A stretch of DNA of 64,000 bases from contig NZ_KE384532.1 of NCBI RefSeq assembly GCF_000426505.1, positions 15,910 through 79,909 on the forward strand, in the 5' to 3' direction. The translations under genes and the position numbers were made by a program. Positions 10,001 to 18,999 of the stretch are shown here, one piece after another. This DNA comes from Nisaea denitrificans DSM 18348. Lineage in GTDB: Bacteria > Pseudomonadota > Alphaproteobacteria > Thalassobaculales > Thalassobaculaceae. A model generated the notes under the pieces. The model made no database searches and was not told the DNA's origin. It saw nothing but the letters and a program-made list of their open reading frames with translations. Position 1 is the stretch's first letter. Every line of letters begins with the position of its first letter.

Positions 10001-11032
10001 ATGACAGTTTTGGATGCACCACGGGATTTCTGGATCAGCTCCGGCCACGCGCTGCTCGACCGGACGGCGGACGGCCGCCTGGCGGTTACAGACGATTTCC
10101 TGCGCGCGATCTTCGCCCGGCCCGAAGTGGCACCGGTCGAAGAATCCTGTGCGACGGAGCGCAGCCTCCATGCGGCCCTTCTGCAGGATCCGCGCAGGCC
10201 GGTCAGTGAAATGGAGCTGTCGGCGTTCGGCGATAAGGATGGACGGGAGAATTATGAGATCGTGCTCGGTTTCCGCAATGCCCTGCTGGCGGCGGACAGT
10301 CTCGAAGCCTTCTATCTCTCGACCTTTCTGTCCGGCGACGTCTCCATCCCGCCGCTGTTCCTCGACCAGATTGCCCATGTCGTCGCCCGCAACATGCTGG
10401 AGGGGGTGAGTGACCCGATCCGCGCACGTGCCGCCGAGCTGCTGTTCCGTAGCCAGCGGGTGACGTTGCAGGAAGGCACCGTGATGTGCGCCGACGAGGA
10501 GATCGTCGACATGCATGCGGCTGGGCAGGGTCAAAGTTCGCTTGAGCGCCTGATCGCGGAGAACGACACCCTGTTGCGCTCTGTCGAGCTGGATGTGCTG
10601 ACCGAGGAAAACGCGGCGATCTATTGGGATCGGAGCGACCGGTTCGACACTGTGCTTGATTTGACCTTTACCCGCCCCGGTCTGGACGCGCTGTGCCGGG
10701 TCCTGGAAAGCTGGGCCGCCCATTTTCTTGGCGTCGAGGTCTCCGTGGCTCCGGTGCGCAGCATCAAGGACGAGCGCTGGGTCTGGCATGTCGGTCTCGA
10801 TGCGACCTCGACCGGCATCCTGAACGCGCTCTACAAGGGTGAAGAGGTGGACGAGGAGACTCTGGTCAACCTGATCGCGCTGTTCCGGCTCGATTTCAAG
10901 CAACCGGAAGCCATGCGCGCAGATATCGCTGGGCGTCCGGTCTATCTCGGATTGGCGCAGGACGCGAAAGGCGTGCTGCGGATGAAGCCGCAAAACCTGT
11001 TGGTCAATTTACCGCTGGCCGCGCCGGCGTAA
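10001..11032 (+). CDS. Uncharacterised protein of the FDH locus (DUF6352-like)
   Basis: The protein is 343 aa, soluble, with no signal peptide or membrane segment. Its N-terminus (DFWISSGHALLDR, then VTDDFLRAIFARPE and EESCATERSLH) matches what I remember as the DUF6352 family, whose genes accompany formate dehydrogenase clusters. No catalytic motif or metal-binding cluster is evident. It lies 13 bases after the biotin-ligase-like gene and 12 bases before a 68-aa partner, so these are likely one operon. The family name is from memory and was not searched. Confidence 0.7.
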   Translation: MTVLDAPRDFWISSGHALLDRTADGRLAVTDDFLRAIFARPEVAPVEESCATERSLHAALLQDPRRPVSEMELSAFGDKDGRENYEIVLGFRNALLAADSLEAFYLSTFLSGDVSIPPLFLDQIAHVVARNMLEGVSDPIRARAAELLFRSQRVTLQEGTVMCADEEIVDMHAAGQGQSSLERLIAENDTLLRSVELDVLTEENAAIYWDRSDRFDTVLDLTFTRPGLDALCRVLESWAAHFLGVEVSVAPVRSIKDERWVWHVGLDATSTGILNALYKGEEVDEETLVNLIALFRLDFKQPEAMRADIAGRPVYLGLAQDAKGVLRMKPQNLLVNLPLAAPA

Positions 11033-11044
11033 GGGAGAAAAGAC

Positions 11045-11251
11045 ATGAACGAAGACATCTTCAACATGAGTGTCCGCAAGTTTCTGAAGAAGGTCGGCGT
11101 GACCAGTCAACGCGAGATCGAGACAGCGATCCGCGCGGCGGTGGAGAGCGGCGCTTTGAAACCCGGCGCTGCAGCGGATGCCAAGGTTGTGCTGTCGATC
11201 CCGGCGGCGGGTCTTGAAGTGACCATCGACGGCGCGATCGAGACCGAGTAA
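11045..11251 (+). CDS. Small conserved protein (DUF6494-like)
   Basis: This 68-aa acidic protein starts MNEDIFNMSVRKFLKKVGVT and continues with a helical stretch SQREIETAIRAAVESG, then a short beta-rich tail. The N-terminal motif corresponds to a small family (DUF6494, recalled) that occurs beside DUF6352 in FDH loci. AAGGGAGA lies upstream of the ATG. No function is known. Its size and charge fit a regulatory or adaptor subunit rather than an enzyme. Confidence 0.7.
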   Translation: MNEDIFNMSVRKFLKKVGVTSQREIETAIRAAVESGALKPGAAADAKVVLSIPAAGLEVTIDGAIETE

Positions 11252-11256
11252 CGGCC

Positions 11257-11544
11257 GTGGCCTCCGAACCTTTTATCGACAGCAGGCAGGCCCGTCTGGT
11301 TGCGGGTCTTGTTTTGATCCTGTCGGTGGCATCACTCGCCTACATTCACCGCGATGATCTGACCGTGCTCACGGGCAGCGATGCTGAGCCGGCGGTGCCG
11401 GCCAACCCCGAACTGGCGTCCTGTCTTTCGGAGCGCTATGGCCCGGTTGACCGGATGCTGGCGGAGGGTGTGATCGACGATGCCAAACACACCCTCTTCA
11501 AGCAACGCGCCGCCGCCATGTGCCAGGATCGGTTCGGCGGCTGA
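11257..11544 (+). CDS. Small single-span membrane protein, hypothetical
   Basis: A 95-aa protein with one predicted membrane helix at about residues 14-30 (LVAGLVLILSVASLAYI), and a periplasmic tail carrying two Cys (about residues 55 and 89) that could form a disulfide. The start is GTG at 11257, five bases after the preceding stop, so it is probably translated from the same mRNA. It converges on the polyferredoxin gene, leaving about 20 bases between stops. Function unknown; I infer a link to the FDH system from gene order. Confidence 0.6.
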   Translation: MASEPFIDSRQARLVAGLVLILSVASLAYIHRDDLTVLTGSDAEPAVPANPELASCLSERYGPVDRMLAEGVIDDAKHTLFKQRAAAMCQDRFGG

Positions 11545-11565
11545 CGCGTCTACAGGTCCGGGTGG

Positions 11566-13596
11566 TCAGTGGATGCTGTCGTCCTCGTCGGGGACATTTC
11601 CGGCCTGATAATCCTCTGTCGTGCGGACCATCGGGCGGGCGCCGCCTGCCATCGGATTACCTTCCTCGAACTGGTCGACGACGCGGCAATCCTCGCACAT
11701 CTGCAGGCGCCGGGCGGCTTCCGGCGTCGCGAACATCGAGTGCTTCTCCGCCAGCGTTTTGACGATCCGGTCGATGGTGCTTTTCGCGGCGAAGGGCTTG
11801 TCGCAACGTACACAATGGAACGGCTCCTCTTCCTTCATCACAACTGGCGACTTGGCTGATGTCAGGAAGTTGATCTGCGGCTCCAGCGTGATGGCGCTTT
11901 CCGGGCAGGTGTTCCGGCAAAGCCCGCATTGCACGCAGCTGCTTTCAACGAAGGAGAGCTGTGGCGCTTCCGGGTTGTCGAGCAGGGCGCTGGCCGGGCA
12001 GGCGCTGACGCAGGCAAGGCAGAGCGTGCAGGCCTCAACATCCACATTCACCCGGCCATACGGTGCGCCGGGTGGAAGGGCGATCGTGTCGACCGGGGTC
12101 GGTGCCGCAAGGCGGAGCTGGGCGAGGGCCGTATCCATGATTTCCCGCTTGCCGCCGAGGGGCAGAAAGAAACGCGGGGCAACGCCCTTGGACCGTTCCA
12201 TTGACCAGAGCCTGGCTTCGACCACGTCCGGATTGGCCTCGACCAGCAGTTCGACCCGGCCACTCTCGAAGCCGAGCCCGGTCAGGACCGTCTCGGCAAG
12301 TCCGATCTGGCCCGCCAGCCCACCGATCTCCTCCTGCTTGCGCGGGTGTGCGTGCAGCACCACCCGGCCGACGCCGAATGCAAAGGCGGCGGCCAGGAAA
12401 TCAAGACCGATCTGGGTCACCTGGGTGACGGCAAACGGGATCACATGGGCGGGCAAGCCGCGCCCGAACCTGGCCGACATGTCGATTATCGGGGCACCGT
12501 CAGTGGCATCGTGGACGAAGAGGGCGGCATCGCGCCCGCCGGCATCCGCATAGGCCTGCATCAGCAGGGACAGGCGCTCGACCAGGGTTGTGGTTGGTGG
12601 GAAGGCGTAATGTGCTGCGCCGGTCGGACAGACTGAATTACAGGCACCGCAACCACCGCAAATATGTGCATCGAAGGCGACAACATCGCCGTCTGAACTG
12701 ATGGCGCCGGCCGGACAGACATCGATGCAGCGTGAACAGCCGGTCTTGCGGCTGCGGGAATGGGCGCAGAGATCGGCTTTGAAATCCACATAACGCGGTT
12801 TCGCGAATTCGCCGACCATGTCCGAAAGCTCGAACAAGGCCTTCTGCACCGCGACCGGATCGCCCGGATCGGGGCGGAAATAACCGTCGCGCTTGTCGTG
12901 GCCGGTGAAAAGCGGGGTCTCTCCGGTCAGGTCGAGAATGAGGTCGCATTTCGAGACAGCGCCGTTCTGCGGCCGCTCGAAGGAAAAGGCGTCGCGGCTC
13001 GCCGGATTGGCCGGCGCGTAATCGTCGACACCGATTTCGAAGGCGCCGAGATGCCCGGCGGTCCGGATAATCCGGCCATGAAACACCGGCACATCCATGA
13101 CGGAAGGCGGCACGATGCCGTCGCTTTCTTTCAGCAGCAGGGTGACGTCGAGCCGCTCCGAGAGTTGCCGCGCCGCGTCGAGAGCGGACTGATCCTTACC
13201 ATAGACCAGGCAGATCCCGTCGGAAGAGAGCGATACCTGCGTTGTCGGCGTTCCCGCGACCGAGGCCTCCGCGATGAGTGCGGCGATCTTCGGTCCGGCA
13301 TCCTTGGCCTCGTCGGACCAACCGGCCCTCTCGCGGATATTGACGAAGCTTAACGCGCTCTCATCCAGTCCGCTTTCCTGCCCGATTTCGCTGAACAGTG
13401 GCGCTTCCTGGGTACAGCAGACGGTCAGCGGGGTGCCCGCTGCTGCCGCATCGCGAAAATTTCCAAGTTGGGATCGGCACAGGGCTGAATGGATGAAGGG
13501 CGCCGCATCGCCTTGCATAACTGCGCGCGCGACGGACTCCAGGGGCATGGTCTGATTGCAATTGCAGACCAGCAGCCGCCCGCTTTCGGTGGCCAT
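11566..13596 (-). CDS. Polyferredoxin-type 4Fe-4S protein of the FDH locus
   Basis: The 676-aa cytoplasmic protein carries at least four ferredoxin-like cysteine clusters in two pairs: TGCSRCIDVCP and CGGCGACNSVCP in the middle, then CTLCLACVSACP and CVQCGLCRNTCP near the C-terminus. A further CVRCDKPF...CEDCR pair follows. Its N-terminus has a distinctive CNCNQTM motif and an alpha/beta region of unknown role; there is no visible flavin or pterin motif. Start ATG 13596 has GGGAGAGAG upstream. It is transcribed away from the DUF3305-FDH genes across a shared 120-base promoter region. Such proteins recur in FDH clusters and probably pass electrons during maturation or to a cytosolic partner (inference). 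Confidence 0.8.
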   Translation of the reverse strand: MATESGRLLVCNCNQTMPLESVARAVMQGDAAPFIHSALCRSQLGNFRDAAAAGTPLTVCCTQEAPLFSEIGQESGLDESALSFVNIRERAGWSDEAKDAGPKIAALIAEASVAGTPTTQVSLSSDGICLVYGKDQSALDAARQLSERLDVTLLLKESDGIVPPSVMDVPVFHGRIIRTAGHLGAFEIGVDDYAPANPASRDAFSFERPQNGAVSKCDLILDLTGETPLFTGHDKRDGYFRPDPGDPVAVQKALFELSDMVGEFAKPRYVDFKADLCAHSRSRKTGCSRCIDVCPAGAISSDGDVVAFDAHICGGCGACNSVCPTGAAHYAFPPTTTLVERLSLLMQAYADAGGRDAALFVHDATDGAPIIDMSARFGRGLPAHVIPFAVTQVTQIGLDFLAAAFAFGVGRVVLHAHPRKQEEIGGLAGQIGLAETVLTGLGFESGRVELLVEANPDVVEARLWSMERSKGVAPRFFLPLGGKREIMDTALAQLRLAAPTPVDTIALPPGAPYGRVNVDVEACTLCLACVSACPASALLDNPEAPQLSFVESSCVQCGLCRNTCPESAITLEPQINFLTSAKSPVVMKEEEPFHCVRCDKPFAAKSTIDRIVKTLAEKHSMFATPEAARRLQMCEDCRVVDQFEEGNPMAGGARPMVRTTEDYQAGNVPDEDDSIH

Positions 13597-13716
13597 ATTT
13601 CTCTCTCCCGTGCGCTTTATATGTTTCAGTCTTTTCAGCGCGCACTTTTGATACACATATTTGCAATACGGCGCGGCCGGGGCAATGGCGCCGTCTGGAG
13701 AATCCAAGGAGTGGAA
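13597..13716. promoter_or_regulatory. Divergent promoter region: polyferredoxin / DUF3305-FDH genes
   Basis: The 120 bases between the two divergent starts include an AT-rich core (GTGCGCTTTATATG, later TTTGATACACATATTTGC) in otherwise GC-rich DNA, so both transcripts probably start here. I do not see a convincing FNR box; TTGATACACATATT matches only its left half. No clear ModE-type palindrome is present. Confidence 0.4.
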
Positions 13717-14262
13717 ATGGAACGCAGCCGGACCATACCGGTTGGAGTGGTGCTCGAGCGCCGGAAAATCGACAATCCCTGGCAGGATCATCGCTGGAAC
13801 GCGGTCTCCGTAATCGTCGGGGCGCCGGACGTCAGTGAATGGACTTTGCTTGACCAAGGCGACGGGTTTGAGCGTTTTCATGCGGCGACGCTTCCGCTGA
13901 CCCTGTACCGAAAAGAAACCGAATCCTACAAAGTGAACCTGTCGGGCCAGCCGTCGGTCTATGTCGTGCTACGGGGGGATGATGATCCGGACTCGCCGTA
14001 CGAGGTTTATCCGTTCCTCGCTACGGCCTCGGCCTATGAGGCGCAGGATTATCTGGATTCAGGCGAGGAGACCGTCGAAAGCGTGCCGATGCCCGAGGGG
14101 CTGATCGCCTGGGTGCAGGATTTTTGTGACACGCACCACGAGGACGAGGTGTTCATCAAGCGCAAGCGCAGCGACCACCGCCATGAGCAGGAAAAGTTCG
14201 CCCGCCAGCCGAGGGTCGACGATAGCGGGCGGCATGCAACCGGGAGGCGCCGCCTTGACTGA
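13717..14262 (+). CDS. DUF3305 domain protein
   Basis: A 181-aa soluble protein. The segments VGVVLERRKIDNPWQDHRW and LYRKETESYKVNLSG, followed by a Leu/Pro-rich VYVVLR stretch, are the hallmark of DUF3305, found beside proteobacterial formate dehydrogenases. The C-terminal 30 residues are basic and His/Arg-rich. The start at 13717 is supported by AAGGAG five bases upstream; the open frame extending to 13489 is noncoding. It overlaps the DUF3306 gene by 8 bases, implying coupled translation. Molecular function is unknown. Confidence 0.82.
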   Translation: MERSRTIPVGVVLERRKIDNPWQDHRWNAVSVIVGAPDVSEWTLLDQGDGFERFHAATLPLTLYRKETESYKVNLSGQPSVYVVLRGDDDPDSPYEVYPFLATASAYEAQDYLDSGEETVESVPMPEGLIAWVQDFCDTHHEDEVFIKRKRSDHRHEQEKFARQPRVDDSGRHATGRRRLD

Positions 14263-14950
14263 CACGCAGGACGAGGGCGGCGGAAACTTTCTGGCCCGCT
14301 GGTCGCAACGCAAGGACTCGGCCCGGATCGCTGAAACGGCGACGCCTCGCGAGAAGCGCGGCGGCGCGGCGCCGGTTCTCCCCGATGAAGCGCCGGACGA
14401 TCAGCTCCCGGCTCTGGTCAATGGAGACGAGCGCCCTCTGACCGAGGAAGAGCAGGAGGTGATCGACGGCCTGCCGGACATCGCAACGCTTGATGCGGAG
14501 AGCGATTTCACACCCTTCATGGAGAGCAAGGTTCCCGAGTTCCTGCGCCGCCGTGCCTTGCAGGCTCTATGGCGTACCAATCCGGTGCTGGCGAATGTCG
14601 ATGGTCTGGTCGATTACGGTGGGGATTTTACCGATTCCGCCATGGTGATCGAAGGCATGCAGACGGCCTATCGGGTCGGCAAGGGGTTCATGACCGACGA
14701 GGAACTCGCCGAGAAACCGGATGAGGAAGACGTCCAGGTTGAAGATACCCAGACCAAAGACGCCCAAGCCGAAGATGCTCAAACTGAAGATGCCGAAGTT
14801 GAAGATGGGTCGGAGGATGAAGAGGCACGGCGGCTGGCGGCGGCCGAACACTCCGAAACTGCGGAAAACAGCAGCTCCGTTCCAGGCTCCGGAGATGCCG
14901 TTCAGGGCGAGGATGAAGCTGAAGAGGTCGGTAACGGAGACCTCGAATAA
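14255..14950 (+). CDS. DUF3306 domain protein with acidic repetitive tail
   Basis: I choose a TTG start at 14255 because GGGAGG precedes it and the resulting N-terminus (TDTQDEGGGNFLARWSQRK) has the FLxRWSxRK motif with which DUF3306 proteins begin; an ATG at 14234 is the alternative. The 231-aa product has a conserved middle part (about 85-150, including FMESKVPEFLRRRALQALWR). It ends in a very acidic tail with imperfect repeats of the form V/A-E-D-x-Q-T (about 160-190). It overlaps the DUF3305 gene by 8 bases. The pair accompanies FDH genes widely; function unknown. Confidence 0.8.
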   Translation: MTDTQDEGGGNFLARWSQRKDSARIAETATPREKRGGAAPVLPDEAPDDQLPALVNGDERPLTEEEQEVIDGLPDIATLDAESDFTPFMESKVPEFLRRRALQALWRTNPVLANVDGLVDYGGDFTDSAMVIEGMQTAYRVGKGFMTDEELAEKPDEEDVQVEDTQTKDAQAEDAQTEDAEVEDGSEDEEARRLAAAEHSETAENSSSVPGSGDAVQGEDEAEEVGNGDLE

Positions 14951-15120
14951 CCCGCGGCGTCGTTCGCAGTGTGGAAAACCTTTGCACCAGTGCGTGTGTT
15001 CATATGGACTTATCGACTGGGCGCGCGTACTTTAATCATTCTAAAGAGCGGCACTAAGCCGTTGCAACGAAGCTTGCGATTCCTATCGGATTACGCGGGC
15101 ACGTCAGGGAGAGTGGGTCG

Positions 15121-15723
15121 GTGACAGATACCGCCCGAAGTCTGGTGTCAGAAGAAGACGCCGTCAGAGCGCACTGGTACGGTCTGCTTGCGCATTTCCT
15201 TGCGCGTCCGCCGCATCAGGACGGTCTCGATATTGCCCGTAGTTTCGAAGGCGACGACACGCCGCTCGGCAAATCCGTCGCCGCTTTCGCGGCTGCTGCG
15301 CGTGCTGCGACGGTCGAGACCGCCGATGAAGAATTCCACAAGCTGTTCTACGGAGTGGGCCGCGGCGAGCTGGTGCCCCATGGCTCCTTCTATCTGACAG
15401 GTTTCCTCAACGAAAAGCCGCTGGCCGAACTGCGTGACGATCTTGCGCGGCTTGGTGTTGCGCGCGCCGATGATGTCAAAGAGCCCGAGGATCATATTGC
15501 GGCCATCTGCGATGTGATGGCCGGGATGATTCGCGGAGATTTCGGTCCGGCCTGCCACCTGGAGCGCCAGGTGGAGTTTTTCGACCGGCATGTGGCGCCG
15601 TGGGCCGTGAAATTTTTCGAAGATCTCGAAGGCGCCAAGGCGTCCGTCCTCTACATGCCGCTCGGCGCAATCGGGCGGCAGTTCATGGAGATCGAGATCG
15701 AGTCGTTTCGGATGCTCGAGTAG
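15121..15723 (+). CDS. TorD-family molecular chaperone for the formate dehydrogenase
   Basis: The 200-aa, all-helical cytoplasmic protein belongs to the TorD/DmsD family of Tat proofreading chaperones, which bind the twin-arginine signal of molybdenum or tungsten enzymes and assist cofactor insertion. The family signature appears as KEPEDHIAAICDVMAGMI at about residue 120 (the ExxDH motif), preceded by ELVPHGSFYLTGFL. The GTG start at 15121 follows a GGGAGAGTGGGT stretch. The gene sits directly ahead of the Tat micro-protein and catalytic subunit genes, so its client is most likely FdhA. Confidence 0.88.
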   Translation: MTDTARSLVSEEDAVRAHWYGLLAHFLARPPHQDGLDIARSFEGDDTPLGKSVAAFAAAARAATVETADEEFHKLFYGVGRGELVPHGSFYLTGFLNEKPLAELRDDLARLGVARADDVKEPEDHIAAICDVMAGMIRGDFGPACHLERQVEFFDRHVAPWAVKFFEDLEGAKASVLYMPLGAIGRQFMEIEIESFRMLE

Positions 15724-15810
15724 GGCGCCGGGAAGTGATTTCCCGCAGCCGGGCACGGGCCGGTGGCGGATCAACATATCGGACCCGTGCGGAGCAGAAC
15801 GGAGTTGGTG

Positions 15811-16005
15811 ATGGCGAAAGCAAAAAAGCCCGAATCCACACGCCGTGATTTCCTGAAATTGTCGGGCATCGGCGCTGCAGCCGGCGCTGCGGTGATTGCC
15901 GGGGCGCAGAAACCTGCCGAGGCCGCATCGCGGCCCGAAAAGGTCAGTGCCGGCTACAGGGAAACCGCGCATGTGAAGACGGCCTACGCTCTGTCGCGCT
16001 TCTAG
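15811..16005 (+). CDS. Small twin-arginine signal protein of the FDH operon
   Basis: A 64-aa protein with a Tat motif at residues 10-16 (TRRDFLKLSG) followed by an Ala/Gly-rich hydrophobic stretch and an AEA-type cleavage site, leaving only about 25 mature residues. It matches the short 'formate dehydrogenase region TAT target' family. GGAG lies six bases before the ATG. Such proteins lie immediately upstream of the catalytic subunit; they may be a small structural subunit or escort. The role is not established. Confidence 0.85.
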   Translation: MAKAKKPESTRRDFLKLSGIGAAAGAAVIAGAQKPAEAASRPEKVSAGYRETAHVKTAYALSRF

Positions 16006-16116
16006 GGGCAAGACGGGGAGGGTCCTCTCACTTGGGAGGCCCGGGGCGCCACATGCTGGGGCGCCTGCTGAAACATAAGCGGTCGATAAAGAGGCCGTAA
16101 TGTTCGGGAGAACGAT

Positions 16117-18987
16117 ATGTTGATGAAGAAGACGAGCGGGCGATCTGGATCGCCCCGCATGTCGCGTGCAGTGACCGGCCAGGCCGGCAGCGCGATCGAC
16201 CGGAGAACGTTCCTGCGACGCTCCGGAATTACAGTCGGTGGCCTTGCCGCCGCATCCGCTCTCGGCGGCGGCATGATCAAGAAAGCCGAAGCACAAGCCA
16301 ATCCGCTGGCCGGTATCGAGAAGATCCGGTCGGTCTGTACTCACTGCTCCGTCGGTTGCACCGTCGAGGCGGAAGTGCGGAATGGCGTGTGGATCGGTCA
16401 GGAGCCGGGCTTCGACAGCCCCTTCAATCTCGGGGCTCATTGCGCCAAGGGCGCTGCGGTACGCGAGCACGCGCACGGTGAGCGCCGCCTGAAATATCCG
16501 ATGAAGCTGGTCAACGGTAAGTACCAGAAGGTCAGCTGGGAACAGGCGATCAGCGATATCGGCGACCAGATGCTGAAGATCCGGGAAGAAAGTGGCCCGG
16601 ATTCGGTGTACTGGCTCGGTTCCGCCAAACACAGCAACGAACAGGCCTACCTGTTCCGTAAATTCTACGCCTTCTGGGGCTCCAATAACGGAGACCATCA
16701 GGCGCGTATCTGTCACTCGACCACGGTCGCGGGTGTTGCAAACACCTGGGGCTACGGCGCGATGACGAACAGCTACAACGACATCCACAACAGTCGTGCC
16801 ATCTTCGTGATCGGCGGGAACCCGGCGGAGGCCCACCCGGTCTCGCTGCTGCACCTGCTGCGCGCGAAGGAACAGAACAACGCACCGCTGATCGTCTGCG
16901 ACCCGCGCTTCACGCGGACCGCGGCGCACGCGTCCGAATATGTCCGGTTCCGTCCGGGCTCGGACGTCGGGCTGATCTGGGGCCTGCTCTGGCACATCTT
17001 CGAGAATGGCTGGGAAGACAAGGAATTCATCCGCCAGCGTGTCTGGGGCATGGAAGAGATCCGGGCCGAAGTGAAGAAGTGGACGCCGGAAGAGACCGAG
17101 CGGGTTACCGGGGTGCCGGGCTCGCAGATGCGCCGGGTTGCGCGGACGCTGGTCAATAACCGTCCGGGCACCGTGATCTGGTGCATGGGCGGCACCCAGC
17201 ACACCAACGGCAACAACAACACTCGTGCCTACTGCATCCTGCAGCTCGCGCTCGGGAACATGGGCAAGGCCGGTGGCGGCACCAACATCTTCCGCGGCCA
17301 CGACAACGTCCAGGGCGCGACCGATCTTGGCGTGCTGTCCCACACCCTGCCGGGCTATTACGGTCTCAGCACCGGTGCCTGGAAGCACTGGTCCCGGGTC
17401 TGGGATGTCGATTACGACTACATGCTCGGCCGGTTCGCCGACAAGAAGCTGATGGAATCCAGCGGCATTCCGGTGTCGCGCTGGATCGACGGCGTGCTTG
17501 AAGACAAAGCCAACATGGACCAGCCCAATAATGTCCGTGCCATGGTGCTTTGGGGCCACGCGCCGAACTCGCAGACCCGTATGGTCGAAATGAAGAAGGC
17601 GATGGAGAAACTCGATCTCCTCGTCGTCGTCGATCCATACCCGACTGTTTCGGCAGTTCTGCATGACCGCAAGGACGGGGTCTACCTGCTCCCGGCAGCC
17701 ACGCAGTTCGAGACCTACGGCTCGGTGACGGCCTCCAACCGCTCCATCCAGTGGCGCGACAAGGTGGTGGAACCGCTCTTCGAATCGAAGACCGACCATG
17801 AGATCATGTATCTCTTCGCCGAGAAGTTCGGCATGGCCGATCAGATGTTCAAGAACATCAAGGTCAACGGCAAGGAGCCTTACGTCGAGGACATCACTGC
17901 CGAAATCAACAAGGGCATGTGGACCATCGGCTATACCGGCCAGACGCCGGAACGGCTGCGCAAGCACATGGCCAACCAGCACACCTTCGACAAGACCTCT
18001 CTTCAGGCGAAGGGCGGTCCGTGCGATGGCGATTACTACGGCATGCCGTGGCCGTGCTGGGGTACTCCGGAGATGAACCATCCGGGCACGCCGATCCTCT
18101 ACGATCCGTCGAAACCGGTTTCCGAGGGGGGACTTACCTTCCGCGCCCGGTTCGGTGTCGAACGGAACGGCGAGAATCTGTTGGCGGTCGATTCCTATGG
18201 CGCCAATTCGGATCTGAAGGACGGATATCCGGAATTCACCATGGCCATGCTGAAAAAGCTTGGCTGGGACAAGGATCTGACCGACGAAGAGCGGAAGACG
18301 ATCGAAGGCATTTCCGGCGACAAGACAAACTGGAAGACCGACCTTTCCGGCGGTATCCAGCGTGTTGCGATCGCTCACGAATGCTCACCGTTCGGCAACG
18401 CGAAGGCACGTGCCGTGGTCTGGACCTTCCCGGATCCGGTGCCGCTCCATCGTGAACCGCTCTACACCTCGCGGCGGGACCTCGTGGCGGATTACCCGAC
18501 CTACGAGGACAGGAAAGCGTATCGTCTGCCGACGCTCTATGCGTCGATCCAGAAGAACGACTTCTCCAAGGACTTCCCGATCATCCTCACGTCCGGCCGT
18601 CTGGTCGAATATGAGGGCGGCGGTGAAGAAACCCGGTCCAACCCGTGGCTGGCCGAATTGCAGCAAGACATGTTCGTCGAGATCAACCCGCGTGATGCCA
18701 ACAACTACGGCATCAGGGATGGTCAGATGGTCTGGCTGACCGGTCCGGAGAACGGCAAGGTCAAGGTCAAGGCGATGGTCACCGAACGGGTTGGCTCGGG
18801 CGTTGCCTTTATGCCGTTCCACTTCGGCGGGCATTTCCAGGGCAAGGATCTCCGGAGCAAGTATCCGGACGGTGCGGATCCCTATGTCCTCGGCGAATCG
18901 TCAAACACTGCGCAGACCTACGGCTACGATTCGGTCACGCAGATGCAGGAAACCAAAGCGACCCTGTGTCGTATTGAGCCTGCGTAA
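16117..18987 (+). CDS. fdhA: Formate dehydrogenase catalytic (alpha) subunit, W/Mo-bis-MGD
   Basis: The 956-aa protein oxidises formate to CO2 in the periplasm. A Tat signal is at residues 28-37 (DRRTFLRRSG). The 4Fe-4S cluster ligands are C74, C77, C81 and C109. The metal-ligand position is C199 followed by H200 (QARICHSTTVAG), an ordinary TGT codon rather than selenocysteine. Molybdopterin-binding stretches and a C-terminal dinucleotide-binding domain follow, giving the full length of the FdnG/FdhA family. The beta-subunit gene starts 12 bases downstream. A tungstate-type transporter in the same locus makes tungsten likely, though molybdenum cannot be excluded. Confidence 0.95.
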   Translation: MLMKKTSGRSGSPRMSRAVTGQAGSAIDRRTFLRRSGITVGGLAAASALGGGMIKKAEAQANPLAGIEKIRSVCTHCSVGCTVEAEVRNGVWIGQEPGFDSPFNLGAHCAKGAAVREHAHGERRLKYPMKLVNGKYQKVSWEQAISDIGDQMLKIREESGPDSVYWLGSAKHSNEQAYLFRKFYAFWGSNNGDHQARICHSTTVAGVANTWGYGAMTNSYNDIHNSRAIFVIGGNPAEAHPVSLLHLLRAKEQNNAPLIVCDPRFTRTAAHASEYVRFRPGSDVGLIWGLLWHIFENGWEDKEFIRQRVWGMEEIRAEVKKWTPEETERVTGVPGSQMRRVARTLVNNRPGTVIWCMGGTQHTNGNNNTRAYCILQLALGNMGKAGGGTNIFRGHDNVQGATDLGVLSHTLPGYYGLSTGAWKHWSRVWDVDYDYMLGRFADKKLMESSGIPVSRWIDGVLEDKANMDQPNNVRAMVLWGHAPNSQTRMVEMKKAMEKLDLLVVVDPYPTVSAVLHDRKDGVYLLPAATQFETYGSVTASNRSIQWRDKVVEPLFESKTDHEIMYLFAEKFGMADQMFKNIKVNGKEPYVEDITAEINKGMWTIGYTGQTPERLRKHMANQHTFDKTSLQAKGGPCDGDYYGMPWPCWGTPEMNHPGTPILYDPSKPVSEGGLTFRARFGVERNGENLLAVDSYGANSDLKDGYPEFTMAMLKKLGWDKDLTDEERKTIEGISGDKTNWKTDLSGGIQRVAIAHECSPFGNAKARAVVWTFPDPVPLHREPLYTSRRDLVADYPTYEDRKAYRLPTLYASIQKNDFSKDFPIILTSGRLVEYEGGGEETRSNPWLAELQQDMFVEINPRDANNYGIRDGQMVWLTGPENGKVKVKAMVTERVGSGVAFMPFHFGGHFQGKDLRSKYPDGADPYVLGESSNTAQTYGYDSVTQMQETKATLCRIEPA

Positions 18988-18999
18988 GGGAGCGAAACA

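Noticed and set aside
13645-13670. FNR box at the FDH divergent promoter
   Set aside because: TTGATACACATATT matches only the left half of TTGAT-N4-ATCAA; the right half is not supported.
16708-16716. Possible selenocysteine in formate dehydrogenase
   Set aside because: The metal-ligand codon is TGT (Cys 199), not TGA, so no SECIS element or sel genes are needed.
15148-18378. 1076-codon open frame on the minus strand over torD-fdhA
   Set aside because: Shadow of the FDH catalytic subunit gene; the composition is His/Arg-rich with no domains.
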